64,000 nt of DNA from Ipomoea triloba (GCF_003576645.1 NC_044930.1:18160671-18224670); one strand, 5' to 3'. Positions 23,485 through 35,110 are shown, counted from the stretch's first letter. A program made the numbers and translations. The notes: generated by a model not told the origin, from the letters alone.

Positions 23485-25690
23485 TCATTGTTTCTTTTTT
23501 ATCAGAATCATTTTTGTAGGCCTGGCCAATCTTTGAAGAACAGCATTAGTTATGATTCTCTGGCCTATTCTCAGCATGTCATTAGCAGCATTTGCACTTG
23601 AACTGGTTGTGTGTGAAGCAATAAATGATGACTGATGTGCAACTTGGTTATGCACTGTTTGTGATGAATGAGATCCCACTATCTCTTGAGAACCCTATAC
23701 AAAGAATTGGTAATTAGTTTTTAAGGTTATTACGAGAACAAGATGCTAAAAGAAAAACTACATCACATTACCAGTTCATCAAGTACAAATGCAGGTACTT
23801 GTGTTTCAACTAGTACATCTTCAAACTGCCCTTGAACATCAGCTTGCCCTTTAACATCAGAGTGCCCTTCTACATCAGCTTGCCCTTCAACATTAGAGTG
23901 CCCTTCTACATCAGCTTGCTCTTCAACATCAAATTGCCCTTCAACCTCAGCTTGCCCTTCAACCTGTCTTGACTGCCCTTCTACCTGTTCAGAGACCTAT
24001 ACAACTTAAGTTTATTCACAAGTTAAAGTAATTGAATAAAAGTGAAAATTTGGTATAATAGCATTACCTGTGGATTTTTACCCTTGCAAGTGGTCTTATT
24101 ATGACCTGTCATTCCACATACCCTGCACCTCTTCACCTCCCCTACTTTCTTTGTTCTAACTGGCCTTTTTTGTTGCTTGCTCTCTTGTAGTGGATCTATC
24201 TTTCTCTTTTTCTTAGGCCTACCAGGTTGTGCCTTATACTTGGGAGGTAGTGGTGCTGGAAGATCAACCTTATGCCATAATTCTGAAGACTGAATGGGAA
24301 GGATTGCAGGTTCATAAGCTCTTCAATAAGTGTCTACTGTATAGCATTGATGCACATAATCTTCAGGGCTTTCTCTCTGTTTCCTAATAGCAGCTACAGC
24401 ATGACTGTAAGGAATGCCAGTCAGATCCCAACCTCTACAACTACACTGTCTCTGGGCTAAATCCACCTTGAATGCCTTGAAGTTATGATCATCAACTTGG
24501 TATAAATTATCAGTAGACTTGTAAGTACTATACCTACCTGACTTTTCCTTAGGCTCTTCAAGACACTTAGATATTTTGGAACAAATCTTATGTGGATATG
24601 TCTTCATTTTGTCTCTATTCTTTTGCATTCTACCCATGAGATATAGCCTAATCTTATCACACATAGTCATGAGAGGCTTGTCCCTGAAACTCAGTATAGT
24701 ACTATTCCATGCCATGACTCACACAAGTTATTCAATAACATATCTGACTTTGGAAAGGTGCTAAAAAAGGCCCTACAGTAGTGTTTAGGATCTCTGGCTG
24801 CCAACCCACTCAGCTGCTTTTTCATTTTCCAGCTTTAATTCCTCCATTTTCATCTTAAATTCTGTCTCTGTTGTTGCTTTAAATTCTGACTTTGGAACCT
24901 CTAAATTAAGCACTAAAATGTCAGCATCAGTGCTCACTTTCCTGAGTTCAATTTTTTTTGTATTTCTCCTACCTTTAACTTTAACCCAGAATTGGACCTT
25001 TTTATCAGCAAATCTTAATTGTTTCACCATCCTCCTTAAATCCAATAAACTACCCTCATCACAGTTGAAGTGATCAAAATACTCCACAAAGCCATCCCTA
25101 TATTCTACTTTTGGCTTCCATACCAAATTACCACCAATATGCAGTTTAATTGTAAACACACATGAATCCTCACCATCATCTATAATAAACCATTAAATTC
25201 AAGGTCACTTATATAGTTTTGCAACAAAAACAAAATATACAAACAAATAAACTCCATTCAATGAAGGTTTGACAGTTTTGCAGCAAAAAAAGACTGCTCC
25301 ATTCATAGTCAAATAAATTCACAAACAGTACACTACCTATGGTCCCCATGTGGGTACAATAAAGTCACATAGCAATACAAATGGTCCCCACTAAGCAATT
25401 ACCACAGAACCCAAAAACACAGTAACCTAACAACACAGTGCACATGCGAAAAAGAAATGTACAAAAAGCAATTTCAAGGTCGGATATCTACTATTATTGA
25501 ACTCAAATTGGTCCCCACATAGCAATAATCCCACAACCCAACACATTGCACATGCTAGCATGTCTTTAAACAACACAAAGCAAATAAGACAACTTTATAC
25601 TTTTTCACTGCAAAAACAAAAAAGCTAGTTCAAGTAGCCGAACTTACACGTAGGAGTTGTATTGGAGCCATTAATTCTCCTACTTGTCAT
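23485..25690 (-). pseudogene. MULE transposase (MURA-like) lacking its catalytic core
   Basis: Exon 1 is 25690-25648 (MTSRRINGS, donor GTAAG). Exon 2 starts at 25179 after TTATAG and joins in phase into an N-terminal PB1-like domain (FTIKLHIGGNLVW ... YFDHFNCDEGSL). At about 24785 the sequence jumps to the C-terminal part HYCRAFF ... LNNLCESWH. The region that should hold the DDE catalytic domain, several hundred residues, is missing and the join is out of frame. The SWIM finger follows (CSCRGWDLTGIPYSHA, near 24400-24450), then a TGA at about 24324 and a CCHC knuckle CRVCGMTGHNKTTC (near 24110). After that come imperfect repeats (ADVEGH / ADVEGQ, 23990-23810) and a last exon after a short intron (about 23697-23770). 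It cannot be catalytic. Confidence 0.85.
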
Positions 25691-26181
25691 TCTCTCGCAA
25701 ACCTCGTTCGTCGTCTTCTTCGTACCCGTCGAATTCCGCGATTAGGGCTGAGAATGTGAAATGATGGCTGAATTAGGGCTGACCTAGGTCAAATGTGAAA
25801 TGGGGGTAATTTGGTTGCGTAAATTGACAGCGGTAAGAACCAGGGGCTGCGAAATTACTTAAATATCCATGCTCTTAACTTATGTTAGAGTCAAATCTGA
25901 CCAAGGGGCAACATTGACTACGGTTAGTGATAATTAGGGACCTAATTAACCAAAATTGACAACGGGGGATCACATTGCAAATCGGGTAACAATTGAGGGA
26001 CCAAAAGTGCGATTTTCCCATTAATAAATAACAATATGCTGAATAAGTTTAACTCTTCTCAATTTCGTATGACTTTGACTTAGACTTGGACCTTGGAGAT
26101 TGTACTCTAGACTCAAAAATAAAATAAGGGGACTAATAAAAATTACTGGTTCATCAAAACTATTACATTTTATTCCTAACA

Positions 26182-27085
26182 TGTACCTAGGACATGTTTT
26201 ATCCGGCACACATTCTCTCACATTTAAGGTTTCAGACTGTTTGCGCTCAAAGAATGTCTTTGGCTTGTCCTATCAAGTTGTTAGTTGTGCTAACAATTCA
26301 ATCAGTTTGTCCACTCAAATACGGCTGGTTGACTTTACCAATCGTCCCTTAATTCCTCGAATGGTCTTTCTTTAGCTTTGATAACACAAGAGGTAGACCC
26401 TTCCATGAGTCAATCTTCTGCAGCCTCTCGGCCTTTGATTTCGAATCTTTAAGTCTTCGAGTCTTCAGTTTTTCTATCCTTCATTCCTGGATACGAATAG
26501 CTGAGACATAACAACTCGGGTTGAATGTTGTTGTCTCGAAATGACATCCACGAGTGCTTGTTATGTTCACTCTGGTTAACGATTCGAACTAAGGACTCGA
26601 CCTAAATCTAAAACAGAAAAGAATTGAGGGGTCTAAACTCCGAAACTTGGTATCATCAAAATCTAATTACAAAGTGTTCCTAATAGTGGAAGAGTGGAAT
26701 GGCCTACCTTACCGCATAGAAGGGACTTGCAATAGGTCAAATAGTAAGGTCAATTAGTTGAATCCGAAAAGTTGTAAGTTTGAGGTTTGAAACATTAACT
26801 CAAATCGTAAGAGTTAACTATTCAATAGAACTGCTAGGAATATTATCTGAGCAAATAGTTTAAAACCTTAAAGTAACAAAACTTTATGAGAAAATGTTGC
26901 CAAGGAAAAAGGAGTCCTATGTACACATCCCAAGGGAGACTTTCTTTAAAAAGCCTAGAAAAAAGGAGTAGAACAAAAAGTAGTGTTCAACATATAAAGG
27001 TGTGCCAACGGTTGGAAAGCCTGGCAAAAGCAACCTTTCAGATTTTCCACTGGTCAATACCCAAAGGGTAATAGACACTTGTGTT
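26182..27085. other. Non-coding flank of the Copia LTR
   Basis: No gene is seen. CTCGAGTC-like and GATTCGAA words are frequent (26430-26600), which looks like old LTR or internal-domain sequence. No LTR boundary could be set. Confidence 0.4.
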
Positions 27086-27087
27086 GG

Positions 27088-27180
27088 ATGTCACTGCTGC
27101 ACTATGCTTACTTCCCAGTGGGTCACCTATCCCTTCTTTAGCTATCTAGTTGCCATATCTTATTTAAAACCAATTAGTGA
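27088..27180 (-). repeat. Second 5S-rRNA-like segment
   Basis: On the plus strand, TGCTGCACTATGCTTACTTCCCAGTGGGTCACC and then TAGCTATCTAGTTGCCATATC align with 10558-10650, but the 5S-like middle is shorter. It lies about 300 bp inside a primer site at 27482-27489. It may be part of a Cassandra-like or other short LTR element. Confidence 0.4.
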
Positions 27181-27491
27181 TAAGTAGGTGGACATTAACC
27201 ATTTAACCACATCCCTCCATCATAAGCCATAGTGTCATGTCTCGAATCAAGTAAGGGCTAAACTCGGCCAACCCAACCAACACCAAACAATACCCCTCCC
27301 AGCACTTGTCGCAACCTTTGATCACCAAGCCTAGTTGCGCAGCATGCCTGACTTGGTCCTTAGCCTCCATGCCCATCATCCCACTCCTAGGATTGTACTC
27401 AGCCCAACCTATGCCCACATCCCATCCAGGACTGGACTAAACTACTACATCGCCATTGATTCGAACCAGTGACCTCGGTTTTGATACCACT

Positions 27492-28277
27492 TGTTGGTCT
27501 CGGTGTGAGGGGTTACAAGTTTAGAGGGGAGCGTGAATAGACTTGTATATGATTTTGAAAATTTTTACTATTAGACTGATTGAACTCAAGAGTAAATCTT
27601 GATTCAATCAACCTTTTGTAAGAGTTATTCAACGAAAATATTTTATTCGTTTTAGTTTGTTTCGCACGTAAGTTTTATCTTTCGAAATGTTAAGCTATTT
27701 GCTTGATAGTATGAATGCAATAATATAAAAGATAGATAGAGAGAATTTTTATAGTGGTTCGGCCAAAACCCAGCCTGTTCTTCTCTTTTCTTTTAACTCC
27801 AAAGGAGGTTTGTACTGATCTATTTAGTATAACAGATTACTCAAGCCTTGAACACCAAGCCGACATTGAGTATCTAGGTTTTTCAACAACACACAAGTTT
27901 ACTCTGCCTCTTTTTTACTTCTACTGAGTAGAGTTACATAGTTTCAAAGAAAAGTTCTTTAATTCTCCAACTAGTAGACTTGGCTTTTTAAGGGTAATCT
28001 TGATTTTGAATCTTTGATACACAAGTCTTCACTAGATTTTGAGTTAGCTTTTGACTCTCTCTTTTAGTAGTTACTTGAATAAAACACTTGAAAGCTTTTT
28101 GAATACTTGTATATTTTCTCTTGATAGACCAACACCTTCTTTATTCATGAATAAAGGTATTTATAGACATTTTGAAATGAATCTGTTGGAGGGAAACTCA
28201 ATTCAAACGTCTTTGAACCATTAGGTAATGACTAGTGGACAATTCGAAAGGTTATTGATAGGGAACATACCCCAACA
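27492..28277 (-). repeat. LTR of a second Copia-type element, with primer site
   Basis: On the minus strand it begins TGTTGGGGTATG at 28277 and ends GAGACCAACA at 27492. Two bases further is TGGTATCA (27489-27482), the core of an initiator-tRNA-Met primer site. A TATAAATA box lies at 28158-28165. The block TTTATAGTGGTTCGG near 27750 matches 20585 in the first LTR, so the two LTRs are related. About 786 bp long. No gag or pol follows; the interior was deleted or is a short non-coding domain. Confidence 0.65.
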
Positions 28278-28760
28278 CACCAACCAGTATGCTCAAGGGA
28301 GGAGATCGGAACTGGTCACCCATGCAACGAGGAACCTTTCCTGGTCTGATCCGACCCGATTGGGTACTAACCGACCAGACATGTAGATTATTCCTTCATA
28401 AGATAGAGAAACTTCTACTCTTACCTTCTTGAACTCGGTCCTAACCTGGGTGATTGAACTTATTCCCAAACTCACAGAGATAACCTCTAGAGATACATAT
28501 AAGAACTATTGGCTAAACAAGCATCCTATTACACGTGGCACACATGCCGGTCCCTTGACACATGTCCCTCTATTTGCTCCAACAAATACCCTACTAAACG
28601 CTTTTCTAAGGGACTTTTGGAAACTCTCTCAATAGAACACTACTAAACTCGGGAACCTCTTACCTCATGTCTTGACTTCCCGAGCAACTACTTTTAGTAT
28701 TAAATATAAATACGGATAATCAAGTGAAATTTACCACATCATTTTGGCACCGTCTGTGGG
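28278..28760 (+). mobile_element. Tat/Gypsy-type LTR remnant with primer site
   Basis: The stretch ends TTACCACATCA at 28741 and is followed by TTTGGCACCGTCTGTGGGG at 28743-28760. TGGCGCCGTCTGTGGGG-type primer sites are typical of Tat-lineage Gypsy elements. AAATATAAATA near 28705 could be its TATA region, though it is close to the LTR end. The LTR start is not certain; TGATAGGG at 28256 overlaps the preceding LTR. Confidence 0.55.
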
Positions 28761-28769
28761 GACCGACAC

Positions 28770-29743
28770 TAATAGCTACAAGCTCGGCATGAGTCTCCCA
28801 ATCATGCATCTCCAATCCAACTCTGATGCGGAGTAGAATTTCGAGCAAGTAGGCTTCGACCTTCGTTCTTAGTTACTACTTCGGCAAACCTCGACTCAAG
28901 TAATACCGCCTGGACCTGTTTCCTCGATCTAGTACGACCGAACCTATCACTATTAATGTGGGTGAAAAACATTCACTCACCCCAAGTTTTGCATGGAATC
29001 CTTACATGCTCGGCTCAGCCCTCGGATGGGATTCACCTTGCTTGGATGAGGTGCCAAGGAAGGAACTCATATACTCATCATGTCAGCTGATGGAGTCATG
29101 CCACTGAATGATCTTGATGTGACAGGGCTTCTAGCAGTTGATCATCTTTGGGGTTGATGTTATAAGTAGGAATGACCACGAAATATAGCTAGTGTAACTC
29201 CGCACCCGCTGCAATGCCTAATGTACAAAATTAGTGAGATGTCACCTAATGATGTATATAAGGTGTCGAAAAAAGGGCATCTATTGAAGCAAGCAAACAA
29301 CAGACCCAACACCTCAGGAGATATAATAAAGGAGATCAAGGTAGTCTTTAATTTTCCAACCCAGCTAGCTCATCTCCATGATGATGTCAAAAAGGAGGAA
29401 GAAATGAGAGATATGTCAAGAATATCAAGGAAGAAGGGTGAGGCGTTAAATCACTGGACACTAATGTTAAGAATTTTCCCTGAAAGGTATGCTAACTCTA
29501 GTGATAGCAGCAATAACTATTTAATGCACAAAGCAACATAAAAACAAAGGGTAGATTTGCAGTTGTGCAGCGGAGAAAAAGAAATAAAAAGCCTACTAGC
29601 AGAAGACGAAGCAATTGAAGACCAAAGACTTAGAATAGGTCTTAGTATAGGTTAAAATGTAATCAATTGATGTAATATCTTTAAAAGATTCATAAAAGAT
29701 ATTCAGTTGAAATCTATTATTGATTTTAGATAGATTTCGACAT
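28770..29743 (+). other. Interior remnant of an LTR element; one unassigned ORF
   Basis: This lies between a primer site (28743) and a polypurine tract (29744-29760). The only ORF of note is 29221-29541 (MYKISEMSPND...), rich in charged residues, 106 codons, with no recognisable domain. I do not claim it is a gene. Confidence 0.35.
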
Positions 29744-29760
29744 AATAAAAAATGGGGAAA
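29744..29760 (+). other. Polypurine tract before an LTR
   Basis: The tract AATAAAAAATGGGGAAA directly precedes TGTCATGATTG at 29762, the arrangement expected at the start of a plus-strand 3' LTR. Confidence 0.55.
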
Positions 29761-29761
29761 T

Positions 29762-31736
29762 TGTCATGATTGATTGTACTTAGATTTAGATTTTGATTAT
29801 GTCTATGTTAGGATTGAAGACACCCCCATTTTCCTTTGTAAAAGTTATTCCTGCTAACCGGCACCTAGTTGTTCTTTTCCTAAGCTAAGCAGTTAAAGAA
29901 GCTAGCTGATCTTCACCTAAGCTAACCGACTAAAGGACAAAAGGCAGACCAGTTGAATTACAAAAAGGCAACCCAACTAAAAGACAAGAGACAGACTAGC
30001 AGAAGTGGATACTAGCAAAACTTAAGTTATTCTAGTTGGAGTAGAGAAACCAACAGAGAAGTCTTGAAGACTTAGCAGTAGATCAGAGTATAATAGAGAG
30101 AGTAAGTCAAATCAACTGACCTTAAAGCAGCCAATCAACTGAAGACTACCAGTAGACTACTAGCGAAATCAAAGAGTCATGTCTTTTTCATCTGAGTTTT
30201 TCACTCACAAAGAAGATTCCGGATGAAGTATCTTGAAGACACTTGTACATCTCTCTGAAAAATGATGAAGTAAAGACACAAAGAAATCATGTTCCTTTTT
30301 GTATTAACACAATCTTCTAGGAGGGGGACAAAGTTGTTACACAAAAAGATAAGGACGTACAACTACACAATCATGGAGTTTTTGGTAGCATGGATACCTG
30401 TAAAATTGGGGTGCAACAGGCAAATTCCAATCAAGGTTGCTTTACCAACATACCCCCATCTCTGTCCTATAAATAGAGGACTTCAAAGCTTAGAGAAAGC
30501 ATGGGCATAGAGGCGAGACGAAGAGAAGAGAGATTTACAAGTTATTACTGCATGCTAAAAATTGAGAAAAGAGAACAAGAGAATTGAAGCAATATTCAAA
30601 AACTCTTAAACTTCCTGTCCATAACCAGTTTGTGAAGAACAAATAACCTCCATTAGTAGTGCTACTGTCGTGGTGAAGATCTTGCTCAAAGGGACTTGGT
30701 GGACGATCCTTGGAGTGAAGATCATGTGTTAAAGATTTGGTGGGGATATCCAAGTCAAAGGAACATCACCAATCACAGTACTTAGTGGATGATCTATGAT
30801 TTGATCACTTTGTATTTGAAGCTAAAAATACTTAGTGAAAACTTGCTTGGAGTTTAAAGAGAAGAGTAGATGTAGACGAAGTTGCTGAACCACTTAAAAA
30901 CCACTCTCGCATTTACTTTATTGCTTTACATTTATGCATTTACTTACTATATCTAGGGGTGAGCATCGGTCGGTTACAGTCAATAACCGATCAAAAACTG
31001 ATTAACCGATCAATTTTTTTAGTCCTCGTAACCGACCGATTACTTATACATAACTGATTGAAACCGAATAGGTCCGTTTTGATCGGTTATATCAGTCATC
31101 GAATAACCGAGAATTGCACAAAGTAGCGTAAATTTCAAATAAATAAAATTATACTATTATAGTATAATGTCATATATTCAATTCTAAAAGACACAACTTA
31201 CCGTCCAAAATAAAAACTCTAAAATTCCAAGTTCCAAGCATTTCCAAGATCAAAGAGAAGACAATGATAAGTGAAGTCACCAACACGAAATACATTGGAG
31301 CGAGTCTGTGAGAGAGTGACTTGGGAAGAATGAACTTTGAAGAGGTGACGACCAAGGAAAAGACGCCAATGGGCCGAGTCGCCTACTGCCCGAGAGTCAA
31401 GAGCATGTGTCGAAGGTCAATTGTGAGAACAAAGAATCCTTGAAGGTTGATTGTGATTTGTGTCTTTACAAGAATTTTTGAGCTAAGATATTGAAACTGT
31501 GAAAGGGTGAAGAGTGCTGAGTCACTGAACGAGACACCGATGAAGCCTGAAACGGGTGAAAGAGTGTGAGTTTAGGGTTTTTGTGGGTTGAAATGTTGAA
31601 TTGGGGATTTGTCAAAGGGATGCTAGTGTGTTAGACTAATAATGCAATAGTGTTATTTATGGAGTGGCAATTTATTGGGATAAATTACAAATAACACACA
31701 CACATATGTATGTGTGTATGCGTGTGTGTGTGTATG

Positions 31737-31770
<34 letters not shown>

Positions 31771-32205
31771 TTAATGGTATATATATTATTGGTTATTCAG
31801 TCACTGTAAATTTAGAACATCAATAACCGACAAAAAACCGATTAGTCGAATAACCGATTTTTTTAGTAACTTGATCACCGATGATCGATCGAAGATCAAT
31901 TTTTTTTTCAGTTTGACTATCGATCACCGATTTTGTCGATTATTTTGATAATTTTGCTCACCTCTAACTATATTTGCGAACAATCAGTTGATGACACACT
32001 TTGCACTTTCAAATATTTACGCCTCAAAACAACGTTACGTAAAAATAAAATATTTCGAAGCGCACAATCAGCTCTCAAGCTAATTCTAGTCTTAGTTTTT
32101 AAAATCCAGTTCTAAACTTAAATAGTTTGAATTTTTTTTAAAAAAAAGTCTATTCAATACCCTCCCTCCACCACCTCTAGGCTTTCACCTCTTTCGAGAC
32201 CAACA
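29762..32205 (+). repeat. 3' LTR of a plus-strand Copia-like element, split by a hAT insertion
   Basis: It starts TGTCATGATTG after a purine tract and ends GAGACCAACA at 32205, the same terminus as the Copia LTR at 27492. The segment before the end (CTATTCAATACCCTCCCTCC...CTCTAGG) resembles the C-rich end of the 20052 LTR. CCTATAAATAGAGG at about 30467 is a good plus-strand TATA box. Without the hAT insertion the LTR is about 1.4 kb. No partner LTR is seen. Confidence 0.6.
30954..31966. mobile_element. hAT-like non-autonomous element nested in an LTR
   Basis: The ends are TAGGGGTGAGCA and the inverse of TAGAGGTGAGCA. The flanks are ACTATATC (30946-30953) and ACTATATT (31967-31974), 7 of 8 matching, as expected of hAT insertions. 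Subterminal blocks are built from ATAACCGAT-type words on both sides. The middle has no transposase frame and holds (TG)n and (TA)n runs at about 31695-31762. Confidence 0.75.
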
Positions 32206-32219
32206 CCAGCTTTTGAAAT

Positions 32220-32308
32220 CATGGTTGAAAAAATCACTAGGTGCTCCTCAGACGGTCTGGGGACACCTAGCGCCTAGGCGTGGATTAATCGGCGCCTAGA
32301 CCGATCAT
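32220..32308. mobile_element. Truncated hAT-type MITE (CCTAGGCG family)
   Basis: It starts CATGGTTGAAAAAATC and carries ACCTAGCGCCTAGGCG and GGCGCCTAGACCG, the same vocabulary as the complete copy at 58352-58819. It is cut off where the Tat Gypsy sequence begins at about 32310. Confidence 0.6.
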
Positions 32309-32309
32309 G

Positions 32310-35110
32310 ATCCTCCCGCTGCCGGATCGAAACAAGTTATCCATGTCATCTTTGGCAGCCCGAAAGGAGGAGATGGTCCCGACCAGCGTCGGGCCTGGTC
32401 GTGGGACCTGCCTGTATGCTCGATCAGTACCGACCAGCCGGAGAAGAGAATGAAGGACGAGCCTATAACTTTCACTGACCGAGACCTCCCTCTCGGAGGT
32501 GACCAGTTGGCCGAGGCATTGGTCGTCACCATTGACATTTGCGGGGCCGAGGTCCGAAGAGTAATGGTGGACACAAGGAGCAGCGTTAACGTCCTGTACT
32601 TGGAGGCATTCCGGAAGTTGAAATTGGAGAGTTCTACCTTGAGGCCGGTCCGAACGCCGTTATCGGGTTTCACTGGCGACATGATTCACCCAGAAGGAAT
32701 GGTTGCGCTCCCTTTTGAGGTCGGGGTCTACCCGCGTGTCTTGAAGGTGGAGATGGAATTCATCGTCGTAAACTTGGCGTGTGTACACAACGTCATCTTG
32801 GGCCGACCGGGAATAGCCCAGATGAAGGCGATCATCTATATGCCTCATCTGTGTATGAAGTTCCCGACCCCGGAAGGCGTTGGTGTAGTGCGTGGAGACC
32901 CGCGATCGGCAAGATTGTGTTATGTTCGGGCGGTGGAGAAGCAAGCGGCGAGCACATCTCGTGTGAACACCATCGCCCGACGGAAAGATGAAGAGAAGAA
33001 GGAACAACCTGGGCTGTCTGAGCCCGTCGAAGAAATCCCCTTGAATATGGATCAACCCGAGCGATGCATTAAGATCGGTACATCCCTTTGCCCGGACCTC
33101 AGGCGGTCAATTCTATCAGTGTTGCGAGAGTTCGCCGACATCTTCGCCTGGGGCCCAGAGGACATGCCCGGAGTTGACCGAGCCGTGATCTGTCATTGGT
33201 TATCCGTTAGCCCGACCTCTAAGCCCGTTAAACAGAAACAGAGGCACTTATCTGTCGACCGGCGGGAGTTTGTCAAAGGGGAGGTCAAGGCATTGCTATC
33301 AGCGGGTCACATCCGAGAGGTTACATACCCGGAGTGGGTCGCTAATGTAGTCCTGGTGCCCAAGCCCCCGGCTTGGCGTATGTGCATCGACTACACCGAC
33401 TTAAACCGCGCTTGCCCCCTTGACCCGTATCCTCTCCTGAGCATTCTTCAGATAGTCGATGAAACGGCCGGAGCGGAGCTCATGAGCTTTATGGATGTCT
33501 TTAAAGGATATCATCAGATCATGATATCCGAGGCGGATGAAGAGAAGACCGCGTTTGTGACGCCGGATGGGCTATATTGCTACCGGGTGATGCCTTTCGG
33601 GCTGAAGAATGCTAGGGCTACGTACCAGCAGATGATCAATTAAATGTTCGGCGGTTTGTTGGGAAAGTCGATGGAGGCTTATATATATGATATGCTCGTC
33701 AAGAGCCCTGCTCGGGCCGACCACGCCGACCATCTTCGTGCGTGTTTCGAGATCATACGTAGCCATCGATTGAGGTTAAACCCGAAGAAATGCACCTTTG
33801 CTGTGCAAACTGGAAAGTTCTTAGGTTACATGAAGACCAAGCGTGGGATAGAGCCGAACCTGCCCAAGATTCAGGCTATTTTAGATATGAAGCCGCCGAC
33901 CAACGTAAGGGAAGTTCAGCAGCTCACAGGCCGACTGGCAGCGCTCAGTCGATTCCTTTCCAAGTTGGCAGACCGAGCTCACCCCTTTTTCAAAATCTTA
34001 AAGAAGTCCCACGACTTCACCTAAGACGATGACAGTCGGGCAGCGTTCGAAGATTTGAAAGCTTACCTAGCGTCCCCGATCATTTTGTCGAAGCCCGAGC
34101 CGGGGGAAGATTTGGAAGTGTATCTCGCCGTTTCAAATGGGGCCGTCAGTGCGGTCCTTTGCCGAATTGACAGTGAAGGAGTGCAACGGCCAGTGTATTA
34201 CGTGAGCCACGCTTTGCAAGGGCCTGAATTCAGATATACTCGGTTGGAGAAGGTGGTGTTCGCACTGATCGTCGCCGCAAAACGATTGACGCCTTATTTC
34301 CAAGGCCAGAATGTCCATGTATTGACAGATCAGCCGATCGGAGCAATATTAAGGACCTCAACCTCATCAGGCCGATTAGTCAAGTGGGGATGATGTTGAC
34401 ACAGTTCACTTTAGAGTACAAACCCCAACCGTCCATAAAAGCACAGGCTTTAGCTGACTTCGTGGTGGAGTGCACTGCGCGTGATAGCGGATCCGACCAA
34501 GATGATCTTCAATCCCCTGAGTGGTGGGAGGTAAGCACGGACGGGTCTAGTGGGAAGAAGGGAGCGGGAGCGGGGATAGTCATTACGACTCTAGAAGGCT
34601 TTAAAGCCTATTATGCCGTCCTGTTCCGCTTCTCACCGACCAACAACGAGGCCGAGTACGAGGCCTTGATTGCCGGACTACAGCATGCAAGACAACTGGG
34701 GGCCAAGTTTGTCCGAGCTCAAACGGATCCCGCTCTCGTGGTCGGACAAGTTAGTCGCGAGTTCGTCACAAAAGGGGACAAACAAGATAGTCGAGTACCA
34801 GAAGAAGATAAAGCAGACCCGCGACCTCCGAGTCCGACCGAGGTATTTCGAAGTCGGAGATTATGTCCTCCGAGAGCGAAAGGCTAGCCGACCGAATGAA
34901 GTGGGAAAGTTCGCACGAACCTGGGAGGGACCATATGTCATCTCTGCCATAATCCGACCCGGCACTTACAAGTTGGAAACTACTACGGGAAAACCGGTAG
35001 ATCAGATTTGGAATTCGGAGCATCTAGTTGTTCCATTAGTAGTTAGGGTGATTGATGATGTATTCGGGCCGAAAGAAGCCCTTCGTGTAATGATTTATGT
35101 TATCGAATGA
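32310..35110 (+). pseudogene. Tat-lineage Gypsy gag end, protease, RT, RNase H and integrase tail
   Basis: The first ORF (32450-33643) has a protease with VMVDTRSSVNVLY, where the catalytic DTGSS has become DTRSS. RT follows with FADIFAWGPEDMPG, MCIDYTDLNRACPLD and VMPFGLKNARATYQ. A TAA at 33641 breaks the frame. The RT catalytic box in the next segment is YIYDMLVKS in place of YVDDMLVKS. RNase H follows at about 34055-34393, then a second archaeal-type RNase H with STDGSSGKKGAGAG and NNEAEYEALIAGL, the dual-RNase-H layout of the Tat branch. At about 34790 the sequence jumps to an integrase C-terminus (GDYVLRERKAS, KFARTWEGPYVI), so the integrase core is deleted. Start, protease and RT are all damaged; it cannot move by itself. 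Confidence 0.9.

Larger units (their letters stand above)
22022..26019. mobile_element. 4.0-kb Mutator-like element (MULE) nested in the Copia LTR
   Basis: The ends are GGAATAATCGCAC and the inverse of GGGAAAATCGCAC. They continue as long TIRs of about 200 bp that share TTTTGGTCCCTCAATTGTTA, a GGTCCCTAATTATCACTAA-like word and GCGAAATTAC. The flanks are a perfect 9-bp duplication, ATTAATAAA, at 22013-22021 and 26020-26028. It carries two genes pointing inward, a GRF zinc-finger gene (+) and a transposase (-), both broken. Intact terminal sequence with broken genes suggests it could only have moved with help from another copy. Confidence 0.92.
20052..26181 (-). repeat. 5' LTR of the Copia element, split by a 4-kb MULE
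   Basis: On the minus strand the LTR starts TGTTAGGAATAAAATGTAAT at 26181 and ends GGGACCAACA at 20052, next to the primer site. The start matches the one at 63837 (TGTTAGGAACATCATGTAAT, then TAGGTTTTGATGA), which supports both as LTR starts. After removing the MULE (22022-26019 plus one 9-bp duplication) the LTR is about 2.1 kb. It holds a TATAAATA box, an imprecise CTCGCACAAAGC minisatellite and a 123-bp tandem duplication. No partner 3' LTR is seen. Confidence 0.75.

Noticed and set aside
28256..28741. TGATAGGG at 28256 as the start of the Tat LTR
   Set aside because: It overlaps a better-supported minus-strand LTR start at 28277 (TGTTGGGG...CCAACA), so the Tat LTR start was left open.
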